NCBI RefSeq assembly: GCF_018531495.1
Contig: NZ_JAHDTI010000006.1
Span: forward strand, 186,001-250,000
Length of the DNA stretch: 64,000 nucleotides
Source: Nonomuraea sediminis
GTDB taxonomy: Bacteria > Actinomycetota > Actinomycetes > Streptosporangiales > Streptosporangiaceae
Direction of reading: 5' to 3'
The notes below the pieces were generated by a model. That model was not told where the DNA came from and did not search any database. It saw only the letters and a program-made list of their open reading frames with translations. Of the stretch, positions 42,575 through 51,152 are shown piece by piece (within the stretch, counting starts at the first letter, position 1; each line of letters starts with the position of its first letter). The translations under genes and the position numbers were made by a program.

Positions 42575-43723
42575 ATGCACTGCCATCCCCGGTTCGCTCG
42601 CGTGCGCGAGGCCTTCGAGCGGAACTTCGCCGACGGCAACGAGGTCGGCGCCGCCTTCGCCGTCTACCTGGACGGCGAGCTGGTCGTGGACCTGTGGGAC
42701 GGGGTGGCCGACCGGGTGTCGGGCAGGCCGTGGGAGGGCGACACGCCCGTGTTCACCTACTCCTGCACCAAGGCCGTCACGGCGGCGGTGCTGCTGCGCC
42801 TGGCCGAGCGCGGGCTGGTGGACCTGGGGGCGCCCGTCAAGGAGGTGTGGCCCGAGTTCACGGCTCCGGCGACCGTGGAGCACCTGCTCACCCACCAGGC
42901 CGGGCTGCCGGTGATCGAGGAGCGGGTGCCGGTGGAGGAGTTCGGCGACCTGCCGGCGATCGCCGCCCGCCTGGCGGGGCAGCAGCCGGTGTGGGAGCCG
43001 GGCACCGCCCACGGCTACCACGCGCTGACGTACGGCTTCCTGGTCGGCGAGGTGGTCCGCAGGGTCACAGGCAGGTCCGTGGGCGAGCTCGTCGACGCCG
43101 AGATCGCCGGGCCGCTCGGCCTGGAGCTCTGGCTGGGCGCCCCCGACCCGGTGATCGCCCGCGCGGCCCGCCTCACGTCCAAGCGCCACACCCAGCGATC
43201 CGGTACGGCAGGCCAGGCGGCACCGGATGCGGCGGCGGGACCGCTGGCCGGGATGGTCGCGGCAGGGCGGGATCCCGAGAGCCTGCTGAACCGGGCCGTG
43301 GGCAATCCGCCGATCAACGATCTGGAGGGCGGGGCGAACAACCCGGTGCTCCTGCGGGCCGCATGGCCGGCCGCCGGGGTCGTGGCGACGGCACGCGGCC
43401 TGGCCGGGTTCTACCGGGCGCTGGTGGCCGGGGAGGTGCTCGGGCTCGGCACGCTGACGGACGCCATCCGCCCGCGGGTCAGGGGCGAGGACCGGGTGCT
43501 GCGCCTGGACAGCTCGTTCGGGCTCGGGTTCATGCGTCCGGCGATGACGTTCTTCTCTCCCGCGGAGACGGCCTTCGGCCACACGGGCAGCGGCGGCTTC
43601 ATCGGGCTCGGCGACCTGGAGCACCGCCTGGCCGTCGGCTACGTCATGAACCGCATGGACAACGCGCCCGCCGGAAGCCTGCGCGGCTTCCACCTCACCA
43701 AGGCGGTCTACGACTCGCTGTGA
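42575..43723 (+). CDS. serine hydrolase, class C beta-lactamase/esterase fold
   Basis: 382 residues. Catalytic SxxK is in TYSCTKAVTAAVLL, the tyrosine motif is GYHALTYG (YHA), and the third motif is HTGSGGF. No signal peptide, so it is a cytoplasmic esterase (EstB/LipL-like) rather than an antibiotic-resistance enzyme. Divergent from the cyclase gene and ends 2 nt before the convergent SDR gene. Confidence 0.85.
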   Translation: MHCHPRFARVREAFERNFADGNEVGAAFAVYLDGELVVDLWDGVADRVSGRPWEGDTPVFTYSCTKAVTAAVLLRLAERGLVDLGAPVKEVWPEFTAPATVEHLLTHQAGLPVIEERVPVEEFGDLPAIAARLAGQQPVWEPGTAHGYHALTYGFLVGEVVRRVTGRSVGELVDAEIAGPLGLELWLGAPDPVIARAARLTSKRHTQRSGTAGQAAPDAAAGPLAGMVAAGRDPESLLNRAVGNPPINDLEGGANNPVLLRAAWPAAGVVATARGLAGFYRALVAGEVLGLGTLTDAIRPRVRGEDRVLRLDSSFGLGFMRPAMTFFSPAETAFGHTGSGGFIGLGDLEHRLAVGYVMNRMDNAPAGSLRGFHLTKAVYDSL

Positions 43724-43725
43724 CC

Positions 43726-44529
43726 TCACTGCATCGTCACGCCGCCGCTGACCGACAGCGTCTGGCCGGTGATGTAGGAGGCGCGTTCGCTGCAGAGATA
43801 GGCGACAAGTCCGGAAACGTCGGAGGGAGTGCCCAGCCGCCGCAGCGGGATGCCACGGGCGATCTTGTCCACCAGCCCGGGATTCTGTTCGTCGACCCGT
43901 CGCAGCATCGGCGTGTCCGTGGGTCCCGGGCAGACGACGTTGGAGGTGATGCCGGACTTGGCGACCTCCCGCGCCAGGCTCTTGGCCAGCCCGAACAGCC
44001 CCGATTTGGTGGCCGCGTAGGCGCCCTCGCCGCCCGAGCCCGCCCGCGCCCCGTCGGAGGCGATGAACACCAGCCGCCCCCACCCGCGCTCGATCATCCC
44101 GGGCAGCAGCAGCTGGGTGAGCAGCATCGGCCCGCGCAGGTTGACCTGCCACATCAGGTCCCAGTGCGCGGGATCGCTCGCCACGAACTCCTCCACGACG
44201 GACACGCCCGCGTTGTGCACGACGATGTCCACCACGCCGAGGTCGCGGCAGAACCCCTCGATGGAGGCGGGATCGCTCAGGTCCAGTTCCCTGGCCTCGG
44301 CGGTGCCGTGCTCCGGCTGCTCCGACCAGGCCACGCCGCCGCGGTCCACGACGAACGGCGCGTGGACGCCCACCTCGCCGGCCACCTTGGCCGCGCCGGG
44401 GCCGTCCAGGTCGGCCACGATCACGGCCGCTCCCTGGGCCACCAGGTCGGCGCAGATGGCCGCGCCGATACCGCCCGCGCCCCCGGTCACCAGGGCGCGC
44501 CTGCCGTCGAGCTGCCAACCGACCGTCAT
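43726..44529 (-). CDS. short-chain dehydrogenase/reductase
   Basis: 267 residues. NAD(P) loop ALVTGGAGGIGAAICADLVA, DIVVHNAGVSVVEEF and catalytic Ser with AYAATK (Y and K present). C-terminal SYITGQTLSVSGG. Second gene of an operon with the isochorismatase-like gene (4-nt overlap), which has a KstR2-like box. A hydroxysteroid or hydroxyacyl-CoA substrate is plausible. Confidence 0.88.
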   Translation of the reverse strand: MTVGWQLDGRRALVTGGAGGIGAAICADLVAQGAAVIVADLDGPGAAKVAGEVGVHAPFVVDRGGVAWSEQPEHGTAEARELDLSDPASIEGFCRDLGVVDIVVHNAGVSVVEEFVASDPAHWDLMWQVNLRGPMLLTQLLLPGMIERGWGRLVFIASDGARAGSGGEGAYAATKSGLFGLAKSLAREVAKSGITSNVVCPGPTDTPMLRRVDEQNPGLVDKIARGIPLRRLGTPSDVSGLVAYLCSERASYITGQTLSVSGGVTMQ

Positions 44530-45128
44530 GTTTCCGAACCTAACATTTGCTTGACCAGGTCGTCCGTGCGCACGCGGGTGGCCAGCAGACTGACAGTGTT
44601 CCTCAGTACGGCTCGCGCGTAGTCCTCGGGGATGCCCGCCACGGCGTCCGTCACGACGGTGACGCGGTAGCCGAGGTTGACCGCCTCCAGGGCCAGCCCC
44701 GGGATGCCCAGGTTGAGCGAGACACCGACGGCGACCACATGGGAGATGCCCAGCGAGCGCAGCCTCATGTCCAGCGAGGTGCCGGTGAAGGGTGAGAAGC
44801 CGTGGTATCGGCGGCTCTCCAGGTCACCCGGGTCCCGCAGTTCCGGGAGGACCTCCACGGCGGGGGTTCCTTCGAGCATGTGGGCGGGATCCTTGAGCAG
44901 GGCGACGATGAACGGGCAGTTGTCCGTGTGCGAGCCCGCCCGGTCCTGCCTGAAGGCGGCGGTGCAGTGGATGACGGGGATGCCCGAAGTCCGGGCGGCG
45001 TCGAGGATCGCGGCGGTGTGAGGGATCACGCCGTTGCTCTCACAGGCGGCCACCAAGTCCGGAAATTTCGTTAGATCGCCGACGACGCCCCGCTGCATCT
45101 CCATGACCAGAACCGCCGTGCGCCCCAC
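44526..45128 (-). CDS. isochorismatase-fold protein lacking the catalytic cysteine
   Basis: 200 residues from a GTG with GGAGG 5 nt upstream. The fold of cysteine hydrolases (nicotinamidase/isochorismatase) is clear, but the Asp of the VxDxQ motif is Glu (LVMEMQRG), and the position of the nucleophile Cys is Gly in GVSLNLGIPGLALEA. It is therefore probably not a classical amidase. It could act as a true isochorismatase-like vinyl ether hydrolase (some of which lack Cys) or be non-catalytic. The operon with an SDR and a KstR2-like box hints at lipid or steroid breakdown. Confidence 0.85.
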   Translation of the reverse strand: MGRTAVLVMEMQRGVVGDLTKFPDLVAACESNGVIPHTAAILDAARTSGIPVIHCTAAFRQDRAGSHTDNCPFIVALLKDPAHMLEGTPAVEVLPELRDPGDLESRRYHGFSPFTGTSLDMRLRSLGISHVVAVGVSLNLGIPGLALEAVNLGYRVTVVTDAVAGIPEDYARAVLRNTVSLLATRVRTDDLVKQMLGSET

Positions 45129-45143
45129 CCGAGCCTCCAGCCT

Positions 45144-45157
45144 GCCGAGCGCTTGCT
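45144..45157. promoter_or_regulatory. KstR2-like box upstream of the isochorismatase-SDR operon
   Basis: GCCGAGCGCTTGCT (minus strand AGCAAGCGCTCGGC) has two mismatches to the consensus. It is 16 bp upstream of the GTG start and downstream of a possible TAGGCT -10, so it would cover the transcription start. Confidence 0.5.
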
Positions 45158-45254
45158 TGGTATGCCGGAGCCTATCACCCGGATCCCGTGCGCCGTAGCG
45201 GCGGGCGAGCGGCACCGACTCGCCGTGAGCGCCGGTCGCGGACCCCCGGCCGGA

Positions 45255-45289
45255 GTACGGCGGGCGGTCGGTGGGGTGGCTTGCCGTAC
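45255..45289. repeat. interspersed GTACGGC inverted-repeat element
   Basis: GTACGGC (45255-45261) and GCCGTAC (45283-45289) flank GGGCGGTCGGTGGGGTGGCTT. The first half (AGTACGGCGGGCGGTCGGTG) is identical to the element at about 61525. Located between the isochorismatase and kinase genes. Likely folds as a hairpin. Confidence 0.7.
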
Positions 45290-45353
45290 ACACAGAGCGA
45301 CGTGAAGCTAACTGATGGCGAAATATCGTCACTCGTGACAACCGGAAAGCCCA

Positions 45354-47030
45354 ATGAGACCGTCGAATGAGAGACGGATGTGTTGGGGGTTGGACTTGGT
45401 TCCTGGGTACCGGGAAGTTCGCCAGCTCGGCGCCGGCCGCAGCGGCCGCGTGTTCCTCGCCACCTACCAGGCCACGGGCGCGTACGTGGCGATCAAGTAC
45501 CTGAACGCGACCCTGCGCAGGGACGACGAGTTCATGGCGCGCTTCCGGACGGACAGCCATGCCCTGGTGGAGATCGACGACCCGAACGTGGTCAAGCTCT
45601 ACGAGTACGTCGAGACGCCCACCCGAGCCGCCGTGGTGACGGAGCTGGTCGACGGCGTCTCGCTGCGCACGGTGCTGGCCGAGCACGGCCACACCACCCC
45701 CGAGGCCGCGCTGGTCGTGCTGAAGGGCACCCTGATCGCGCTGGCCGCCGCGCACGAGCGGGGCGTCCCGCACCGCGACGTCAAGCCCGAGAACGTGCTG
45801 GTCCAGGCCGACGGCACCAGCAAGCTGGCCGACTTCGGGGTGGTCGTGCACGCCGAGGAGCCCGGCGTCCCGGCGGGCAGCCCGCCGTACATGTCCCCAG
45901 AGCTGTGGACGAACGGTACGGCGGGGCCGCCCGCCGACCTGTACGCCGCCGCCTGCATGCTCTTCGAGACGGTGCGCGGCAGGCCGCCCTTCCGCGGCGA
46001 GGACGTCGCCACGGTCAGGGACAAGCACCTGGTCGAGCCCGTGCCGCTGGAGGTGGCCCCTGACACGCTGCGCGACCTGCTGCGGCGCGGGATGGCCAAG
46101 GACCCGGCGGCCAGGTACGCCTCGGCCAGGCAGTTCGCGGCCGAGCTCGAGGAGGACGCGGTCGCCGGCTACGGCCCCGAGTGGGAGCAGCGCGGGCGCC
46201 GCCACCTGGCCGAGCTGACCACGCTGCTCGCGCTGAAGTTCCCGCTGGCCAAGACGGTCTCCACGGCCGAGACCGCGCCCACGATCAGGGAGCGGATGGT
46301 CCAGGTGCCGCGGCTGCCGCCGCACCTGTGGATCGCGGCCGCGGCCGTGGTGGCCGTGCTGACCGCCGTGGTGCTGTCGGGCGGCAAGCTGGCTCCGGGG
46401 CCAGGCACGGTGCTGATGCCGCCGCCCGAGTCGCCCTCCTGGCCGAGCACGGTCCCTGTGGACGTCAAGACGCCGGAACGCAAGGCCACCACCCCGCCCC
46501 CGCCCGTGAGGACGACGAGGCGGGCCCAGCCCTCGTCGCCCCCCACCACCCCGCCCCCTCCGGCGACCACACCGACCCAGACCAGATTCTCCGCGCCCGC
46601 CAGGCCCGTGGTGCAGGCGGCCAGCATCGTGTCGTGGAGCGGCTCGGCGGGCTCGGTCAAGGTCGCGGCCGACGGCACGGGCCCGGTGCGGCTGACCGTG
46701 TCCTACACCAGGCGCGACGGCGACGGCCCCGTCCGCACGCTCCACACGGAGAGCCGGACCCTGGCCGGCAGGACCGCCTACGTCGACGGCGTCCAGCGCG
46801 ACCTCGGCACGGTGGCCTGCGGTCAGCGGTCGTACTTCGGCATCCTGGTGATGACCGATCCCGCCTCGGCCAACGGCCCGCAGGTCAGCGAGGTGGCCGT
46901 GGACGGTCCCGCCTGCCCGGCCCGCACCACGACGCCGACTCCCACCCAGCACACCGCGGCGGGTTCGCCGACGCCGAGCCAGGAGCCGTTCGTCCCCACC
47001 GACGAGCCCTCGGACGTCACGACCGAGTGA
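45354..47030 (+). CDS. Ser/Thr protein kinase with one membrane span
   Basis: 558 residues. Hanks-type kinase at about 20-285: LGAGRSGRVFLATYQ, VAIK lysine, HRDVKPENVL catalytic loop, DFG and SPPYMSPEL activation segment. A membrane helix (LWIAAAAVVAVLTAVVL) near residue 325-341 is followed by a Pro/Thr/Ser-rich stalk and an extracellular beta-rich domain with two cysteines (~430-525), ending in another Pro/Thr tail. No PASTA repeats. ATG 45354 is uncertain; ATG 45378 is possible. A sensor kinase of unknown ligand. Confidence 0.88.
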   Translation: MRPSNERRMCWGLDLVPGYREVRQLGAGRSGRVFLATYQATGAYVAIKYLNATLRRDDEFMARFRTDSHALVEIDDPNVVKLYEYVETPTRAAVVTELVDGVSLRTVLAEHGHTTPEAALVVLKGTLIALAAAHERGVPHRDVKPENVLVQADGTSKLADFGVVVHAEEPGVPAGSPPYMSPELWTNGTAGPPADLYAAACMLFETVRGRPPFRGEDVATVRDKHLVEPVPLEVAPDTLRDLLRRGMAKDPAARYASARQFAAELEEDAVAGYGPEWEQRGRRHLAELTTLLALKFPLAKTVSTAETAPTIRERMVQVPRLPPHLWIAAAAVVAVLTAVVLSGGKLAPGPGTVLMPPPESPSWPSTVPVDVKTPERKATTPPPPVRTTRRAQPSSPPTTPPPPATTPTQTRFSAPARPVVQAASIVSWSGSAGSVKVAADGTGPVRLTVSYTRRDGDGPVRTLHTESRTLAGRTAYVDGVQRDLGTVACGQRSYFGILVMTDPASANGPQVSEVAVDGPACPARTTTPTPTQHTAAGSPTPSQEPFVPTDEPSDVTTE

Positions 47031-47043
47031 CCCTTGTCGGTCA

Positions 47044-47065
47044 ACCAAGCGTGCGCTAGCTTGGC
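47044..47065. promoter_or_regulatory. CCAAGCG-N2-CGCTAG palindrome over a leaderless -10
   Basis: ACCAAGCGTGCGCTAG then CTTGGC. The TAGCTT inside (47057-47062) fits a -10 and ends 8 nt before the ATG at 47071. Identical at 20 of 22 positions to the reverse complement of 57707-57728, indicating a shared operator of a TetR-type regulator. The centre differs from the strict KstR2 box. Confidence 0.65.
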
Positions 47066-47070
47066 GAGCG

Positions 47071-47295
47071 ATGGCCGACGAAGAGACAGGCGTGGTGCAC
47101 ACCTACACCGTGGTGCACCGCTCGTTCGTGCCCGCCTACCAGGGGCGGGAGCCGTACGTCCTGGCCTGGGTGGAGCTGCCCGGCGGCGGTCGCGCGTTCG
47201 GGCACGTCGTGGGGTGCCGACCGGAGGAGGTCAGGATCGGGATGGCGGTGCGGGTGTCGTACGTCGACGGGCTGGCGCAGTGGAGGCCCGCATGA
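47071..47295 (+). CDS. stand-alone OB-fold (DUF35-like) protein
   Basis: 74 residues. Resembles the C-terminal OB-fold half of DUF35 proteins (YTVVHRSFVPAYQGREPYVL, then WVELPGG-RAFGHVVGC). The N-terminal zinc-ribbon cysteines are absent. DUF35 proteins bind acyl-CoA and partner with thiolase-like lipid-transfer proteins; the partner could be the gene at 23341, 24 kb away. First gene of an operon with VOC, ligases and SDR. Confidence 0.75.
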   Translation: MADEETGVVHTYTVVHRSFVPAYQGREPYVLAWVELPGGGRAFGHVVGCRPEEVRIGMAVRVSYVDGLAQWRPA

Positions 47296-47609
47296 AGCTG
47301 GGCAACGTGTTCGTCCCCGTGGACGACCTGGACAAGGCGATCGCGTTCTACGGGTTGCCGGTGAAGTTCCGCGACGGCGACAGGTTCGCGGCGCTGGACG
47401 GAGGCGGGGTGACGATCGCGCTGGCGGGCCCGGCCGAACACGTCACCCCCGGGGTCGCGCCGTCCTACAAGGTGGAGGACGTACGGCAGGCCGTACGGCT
47501 CTTCGAGGAGCGTGGCGCGCAGGTGGTGCGGGAGCCCGAGAGCGGGCCGCACGAGACGCGGGCCGTGCTGCGTGACCCCTCAGGAAACGTCTTCGTGCTG
47601 TATTCGTGA
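47292..47609 (+). CDS. VOC-superfamily protein (glyoxalase-like)
   Basis: 105 residues from ATG 47292, overlapping the OB-fold stop by 4 nt. MKLGNVFVPVDDLDKAIAFY and AVLRDPSGNVFVLYS bracket the beta-alpha-beta-beta-beta units. A metal-dependent isomerase, dioxygenase or small-molecule-binding role is possible. Confidence 0.85.
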   Translation: MKLGNVFVPVDDLDKAIAFYGLPVKFRDGDRFAALDGGGVTIALAGPAEHVTPGVAPSYKVEDVRQAVRLFEERGAQVVREPESGPHETRAVLRDPSGNVFVLYS

Positions 47610-47623
47610 TTCGGAGGCCCCCC

Positions 47624-49132
47624 ATGTTCGGCAACTACGGATACGCGATCCTGACCGCGGGGGCGCTGCGGACCCCCGACCGGGTGGCGCTCACCTACTG
47701 CGGAGAGCAGTCCTTCACCTACGACGAGCTGAACAGGGCGGTGAACCGGCGGGCGCACGCGCTGCTGGCCGCGGGCGTCGCGCCGGGGCAGCGGGTGGCC
47801 GCGCTGCTGAACGAGACGCTGCTGGTGGCCGAGGTGTACCTGGCCCAGGCCAAGATCGGGGCGATCACGGCGGCGCTGAACCCGTACTGGCCGGTCGAGA
47901 CGCTGCGCGGCGTGGTCGCGCAGTCGGGGTGCACGGTCTTCGTCTACGACTCGACGGTCGCCTCCGTGGTCGAGGAGATCCGGCCGTCCCTGCCCGGGAT
48001 CAGCACGTGGATCGAGGCGTCCTCGCTGGATTCCGACCGGGAGGAAGAGCCCCCGATCGCGGGGTCCTTCGACGACCCGCTGGCGCTCTACTACACCTCG
48101 GGCACGACCGGGCTGCCCAAGCCGGTCGTCCACACGCACGCCTCGTCGCTGGCCACCGCGCAGATCTGGCTGGACGTGCCCCGCTCGCCCGACTCGGTGT
48201 TCGGGACCGGGGCGATCATCTGGGGCATCGGCTTCCCCGCCATCGTGGGGCCCGCGCTGTACGCCGGGATGCGGCTGGTGCTCGAGCAGGACTGGGGGCC
48301 CGCGAACTTCCTGAAGGTCGTGCCCCGCGAGCGGGTCACGCATGTGTCGCAGATCCCGTCGTTCTACGCCGCCCTGCTGGGAGCTTCGGAGCACGAGTCG
48401 GTTGATTTATCGTCACTTAGTGTGATCATGCTCGGCGGGGAGCCGTTGACCGCGACCATGCTCGGGCGGATCAAGGAGCGGCTGCCCGAGGCGGGCGTGT
48501 ACTCCTACTACGGCCAGACCGAGGCCCCCTACACCTGTATGGGCCGGGTCGACGACGGCTCCACCCCGCTCGGATCCTCGGGCAGGGCCCGCACGGGCAA
48601 CGCCGTCCGGATCACCGACCCCTCGGGCAACCGGGTCGTCGACCAGGTGGGCGAGATCAACCTGGCGGGCCCGCACCGGATGGCCGGCTACGACGAGCTG
48701 CCCGACAAGACCGCCGAGGTGCTGCGCGGCGAGTGGTACGTGGGCGGCGACCTGGGCACCCTGTCGGCCGACGGCGTGCTGCGGGTGCTCGGGCGGCGCG
48801 AGGACTCCATCGTCAAGGACGGGCAGTGGACGCAGCCCGCCACCATCGAGGAGGCCGCCGCGGCGCTGGACGGCGTGGCGGAGGCGGGCGCGGCCGGAGT
48901 TCCCGAGGGCGCCACGTCGCAGCGGATCCTGCTGGCCGTCGTGCCGCGGGCCGGGCAGTCGCTCGAGGCGTCGAAGGTGGCGCTGGCCCTGGCCGACACG
49001 CTGCCCGCGCACCAGCGTCCCGACCACGTCGTGGTGGCCGAGTCGCTGCCGCACTTCGAGGACGCCTCGGGCGGGCCCGGCAAGCTGCTGCGCAGGGAGA
49101 TCAGGGAGCTGTATGGCCACCTCCTGGGCTGA
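47624..49132 (+). CDS. AMP-forming acyl-CoA synthetase
   Basis: 502 residues from ATG 47624 with GGAGG 6 nt upstream. ANL features: YYTSGTTGLPKPVVH (P-loop intact), SYYGQTEAPYTCM and a variant GGDLGTLSADGVLRVLGR. The C-terminal Lys of the usual PxxxxGKxxR is replaced by SGGPGKLLRREI, which still contains Lys. It should activate a carboxylic acid with ATP and CoA. Its end overlaps the ADP-forming ligase by 20 nt. Confidence 0.88.
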   Translation: MFGNYGYAILTAGALRTPDRVALTYCGEQSFTYDELNRAVNRRAHALLAAGVAPGQRVAALLNETLLVAEVYLAQAKIGAITAALNPYWPVETLRGVVAQSGCTVFVYDSTVASVVEEIRPSLPGISTWIEASSLDSDREEEPPIAGSFDDPLALYYTSGTTGLPKPVVHTHASSLATAQIWLDVPRSPDSVFGTGAIIWGIGFPAIVGPALYAGMRLVLEQDWGPANFLKVVPRERVTHVSQIPSFYAALLGASEHESVDLSSLSVIMLGGEPLTATMLGRIKERLPEAGVYSYYGQTEAPYTCMGRVDDGSTPLGSSGRARTGNAVRITDPSGNRVVDQVGEINLAGPHRMAGYDELPDKTAEVLRGEWYVGGDLGTLSADGVLRVLGRREDSIVKDGQWTQPATIEEAAAALDGVAEAGAAGVPEGATSQRILLAVVPRAGQSLEASKVALALADTLPAHQRPDHVVVAESLPHFEDASGGPGKLLRREIRELYGHLLG

Positions 49133-51152
49133 GCACGAGGTCAAGGCGCTGCTGCGGGAGGCCGGGATCCCCGTGCCGCGCGGGGTCCTCTCCCTGCCGG
49201 AGGCGCGGTCGCTCACCCCGCCGCTCGTGCTCAAGGCCTACGGACCGTCCCTGATACACAAGTCGGACGCCGGTGCGGTGGCCCTCGGCCTCGATTTACC
49301 CGATATTTCGGGCGCCGCCGCCGATATGCGGACCCGTCTTGGGGATCGGATCGCCGGTTTTCTGGTGGAGGAGCAGGTCCCGCCCGGTGTCGAGCTGATC
49401 GTCGGCCTCGTCAGGGATCCGTCCTTCGGGCCGCTCCTGCTCACGGGACTGGGCGGGGTGTTCACCGAAGCCCTCCGGGACACGGCGATCCGCCTGTGCC
49501 CGATCACGGAGTCCGACGCGCGCGCGATGCTCGCCTCGCTGCGCGGTTCCAGGATCCTGTACGGCTGGCGCGGCGGCGACCCGGTGGACGTGGACGCCGT
49601 CGTGAAGCTCCTGATGACGATCGGCGGACCAGGCGGGCTGTGGGAACGCCTGTCGCTCGGCGAGTTCGAGCTCAACCCCGTCATCGCCGCACCGTCCGGG
49701 GTCGTCGCGGTCGACGCCCGCTACCTCCCTGCCTCCTCCCATGAGGACGTCGTCCCCGGGCCCGCCGGCGACTTCACGGCGCTGTTCGAGCCCCGCCGGG
49801 TCGCCGTGGTCGGGGCGTCGGCGACGCGGCCGAACTTCGGGAACATGTTCCTGGAGTTCTACAAGACCACCGGGGTGCCGCTGGTCGCGGTGCACCCCTC
49901 GGCCCGCGAGATCGACGGCGTGCCCGCCGTGCCCTCGCTGGACGCGGCGGACGTCGACTACGCGCTGGTCGCGGTGCCCGCGGAACGCTGCGCCGACGTG
50001 GTACGGCAGGCGGGCGGCGTGCCGTACGTGCAGGTCATGAGCGGCGGCTTCGCCGAGGCCGGGCACCAGGACCTGGAGGACGCGCTCCTGGCGGCCGCCC
50101 GCGAGAGCGGAACCCGGCTGCTCGGGCCCAACTGCATGGGCGTCTACTGCCCGCGCGGCCGGCAGACGTTCATCGGCGGCGGGCTCGGCCCCGCGGGGAC
50201 GATCGCCCTGGTGTCGCAGAGCGGCGGCCTGGCCGGGGAGGTCGTCAAGGTCGGCGAGCGCCGCGGCCTCGCCTTCAGCCGCGTCGCCACCCTCGGCAAC
50301 TCGCTGGACGTGACCCCCGCCGAGCTCGTCTCCTGGCTGTCACGGGACCCCTCGACCCAGGCGATCGGCCTCTACCTCGAGGACCCGCGCGACGGCCGCG
50401 CCCTCTTCTCGGCGATCTCCGAGTCCCGCGTGCCGGTCGTGCTGCTCGTGGGCGGGCGCACCTCCCAGGGGCAGCGGGCCGCCGCCTCGCACACGGGCGG
50501 GCTGGTCAGCGACGCGCGCGTCTGGGAGGCGCTCGCCGCCCAGGCCGGCGCCGCCCTGGTCACCAGCCAGGACGATCTCATCGGCGTCCTGCACTACTGC
50601 CAGGCCCACGCCGCTCGCCCCTTCTCCGACGGGGTGCTGGTGGTCGGGCCCAGCGGCGGGGCGAGCGTGCTGGCCGCCGACGTGTTCTCGCGCGCCGGGG
50701 TGGAACTGGCCGCGTTGCCCGACGCGGCCCTGGACGACCTGCGGGCGCTGGGACTCGGGGTCGGCAGCTCGCTGGCGAACCCGCTGGAGGTCCCCGTGGG
50801 GCCGCGAGGCAGGCCGGAACTGGTTCGGGACGCGATCACGGCGATCGTGCGGCGGCAGCCGTACGGGGACGTCGTGGCGCACGTGAACGTGCAGAGCTTC
50901 TTCACCTTCGGGACGGCGGCCGAGCCGCTGCTCGAGTACGCGCGCAGGCTCGCGGCGGCGCAGGACGCGCTGCCGGAGACGCGGATCACGCTGGTCACCA
51001 GGAACGGCGAGTGCGCGCCCGCCGGGGTCGAGGACGAGGTCAGAGCCATCGCCGCGACCGCGGGCATACCTGTGTACCGATCGATGGAGGCGGCCGCGGT
51101 CGCCGTCGCCGCCGGGCGGCGGCTGTTGGGAGGCAACGATGGGGCTGCTTGA
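49113..51152 (+). CDS. acyl-CoA synthetase, NDP(ADP)-forming, swapped domain order
   Basis: 679 residues. An ATP-grasp domain occupies about 1-215 (KAYGPSLIHKSDAGAVALGL, LLTGLGGVFTEAL); the CoA-binding Rossmann domain starts near 225 (RRVAVVGASATRPNFGNMFL); the ligase domains follow with the phosphorylated histidine H460 in AASHTGGLVSD. Most bacterial fused enzymes have the CoA domain first, so this arrangement is the less common order. Pairs with an AMP-forming ligase in the same operon, possibly for different acids or for reversible CoA ester formation. Confidence 0.88.
   Translation: MATSWAEHEVKALLREAGIPVPRGVLSLPEARSLTPPLVLKAYGPSLIHKSDAGAVALGLDLPDISGAAADMRTRLGDRIAGFLVEEQVPPGVELIVGLVRDPSFGPLLLTGLGGVFTEALRDTAIRLCPITESDARAMLASLRGSRILYGWRGGDPVDVDAVVKLLMTIGGPGGLWERLSLGEFELNPVIAAPSGVVAVDARYLPASSHEDVVPGPAGDFTALFEPRRVAVVGASATRPNFGNMFLEFYKTTGVPLVAVHPSAREIDGVPAVPSLDAADVDYALVAVPAERCADVVRQAGGVPYVQVMSGGFAEAGHQDLEDALLAAARESGTRLLGPNCMGVYCPRGRQTFIGGGLGPAGTIALVSQSGGLAGEVVKVGERRGLAFSRVATLGNSLDVTPAELVSWLSRDPSTQAIGLYLEDPRDGRALFSAISESRVPVVLLVGGRTSQGQRAAASHTGGLVSDARVWEALAAQAGAALVTSQDDLIGVLHYCQAHAARPFSDGVLVVGPSGGASVLAADVFSRAGVELAALPDAALDDLRALGLGVGSSLANPLEVPVGPRGRPELVRDAITAIVRRQPYGDVVAHVNVQSFFTFGTAAEPLLEYARRLAAAQDALPETRITLVTRNGECAPAGVEDEVRAIAATAGIPVYRSMEAAAVAVAAGRRLLGGNDGAA

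Noticed and set aside
42575..43723. Antibiotic beta-lactamase
   Set aside because: No signal peptide and EstB-like motif set; more likely a cytoplasmic esterase.
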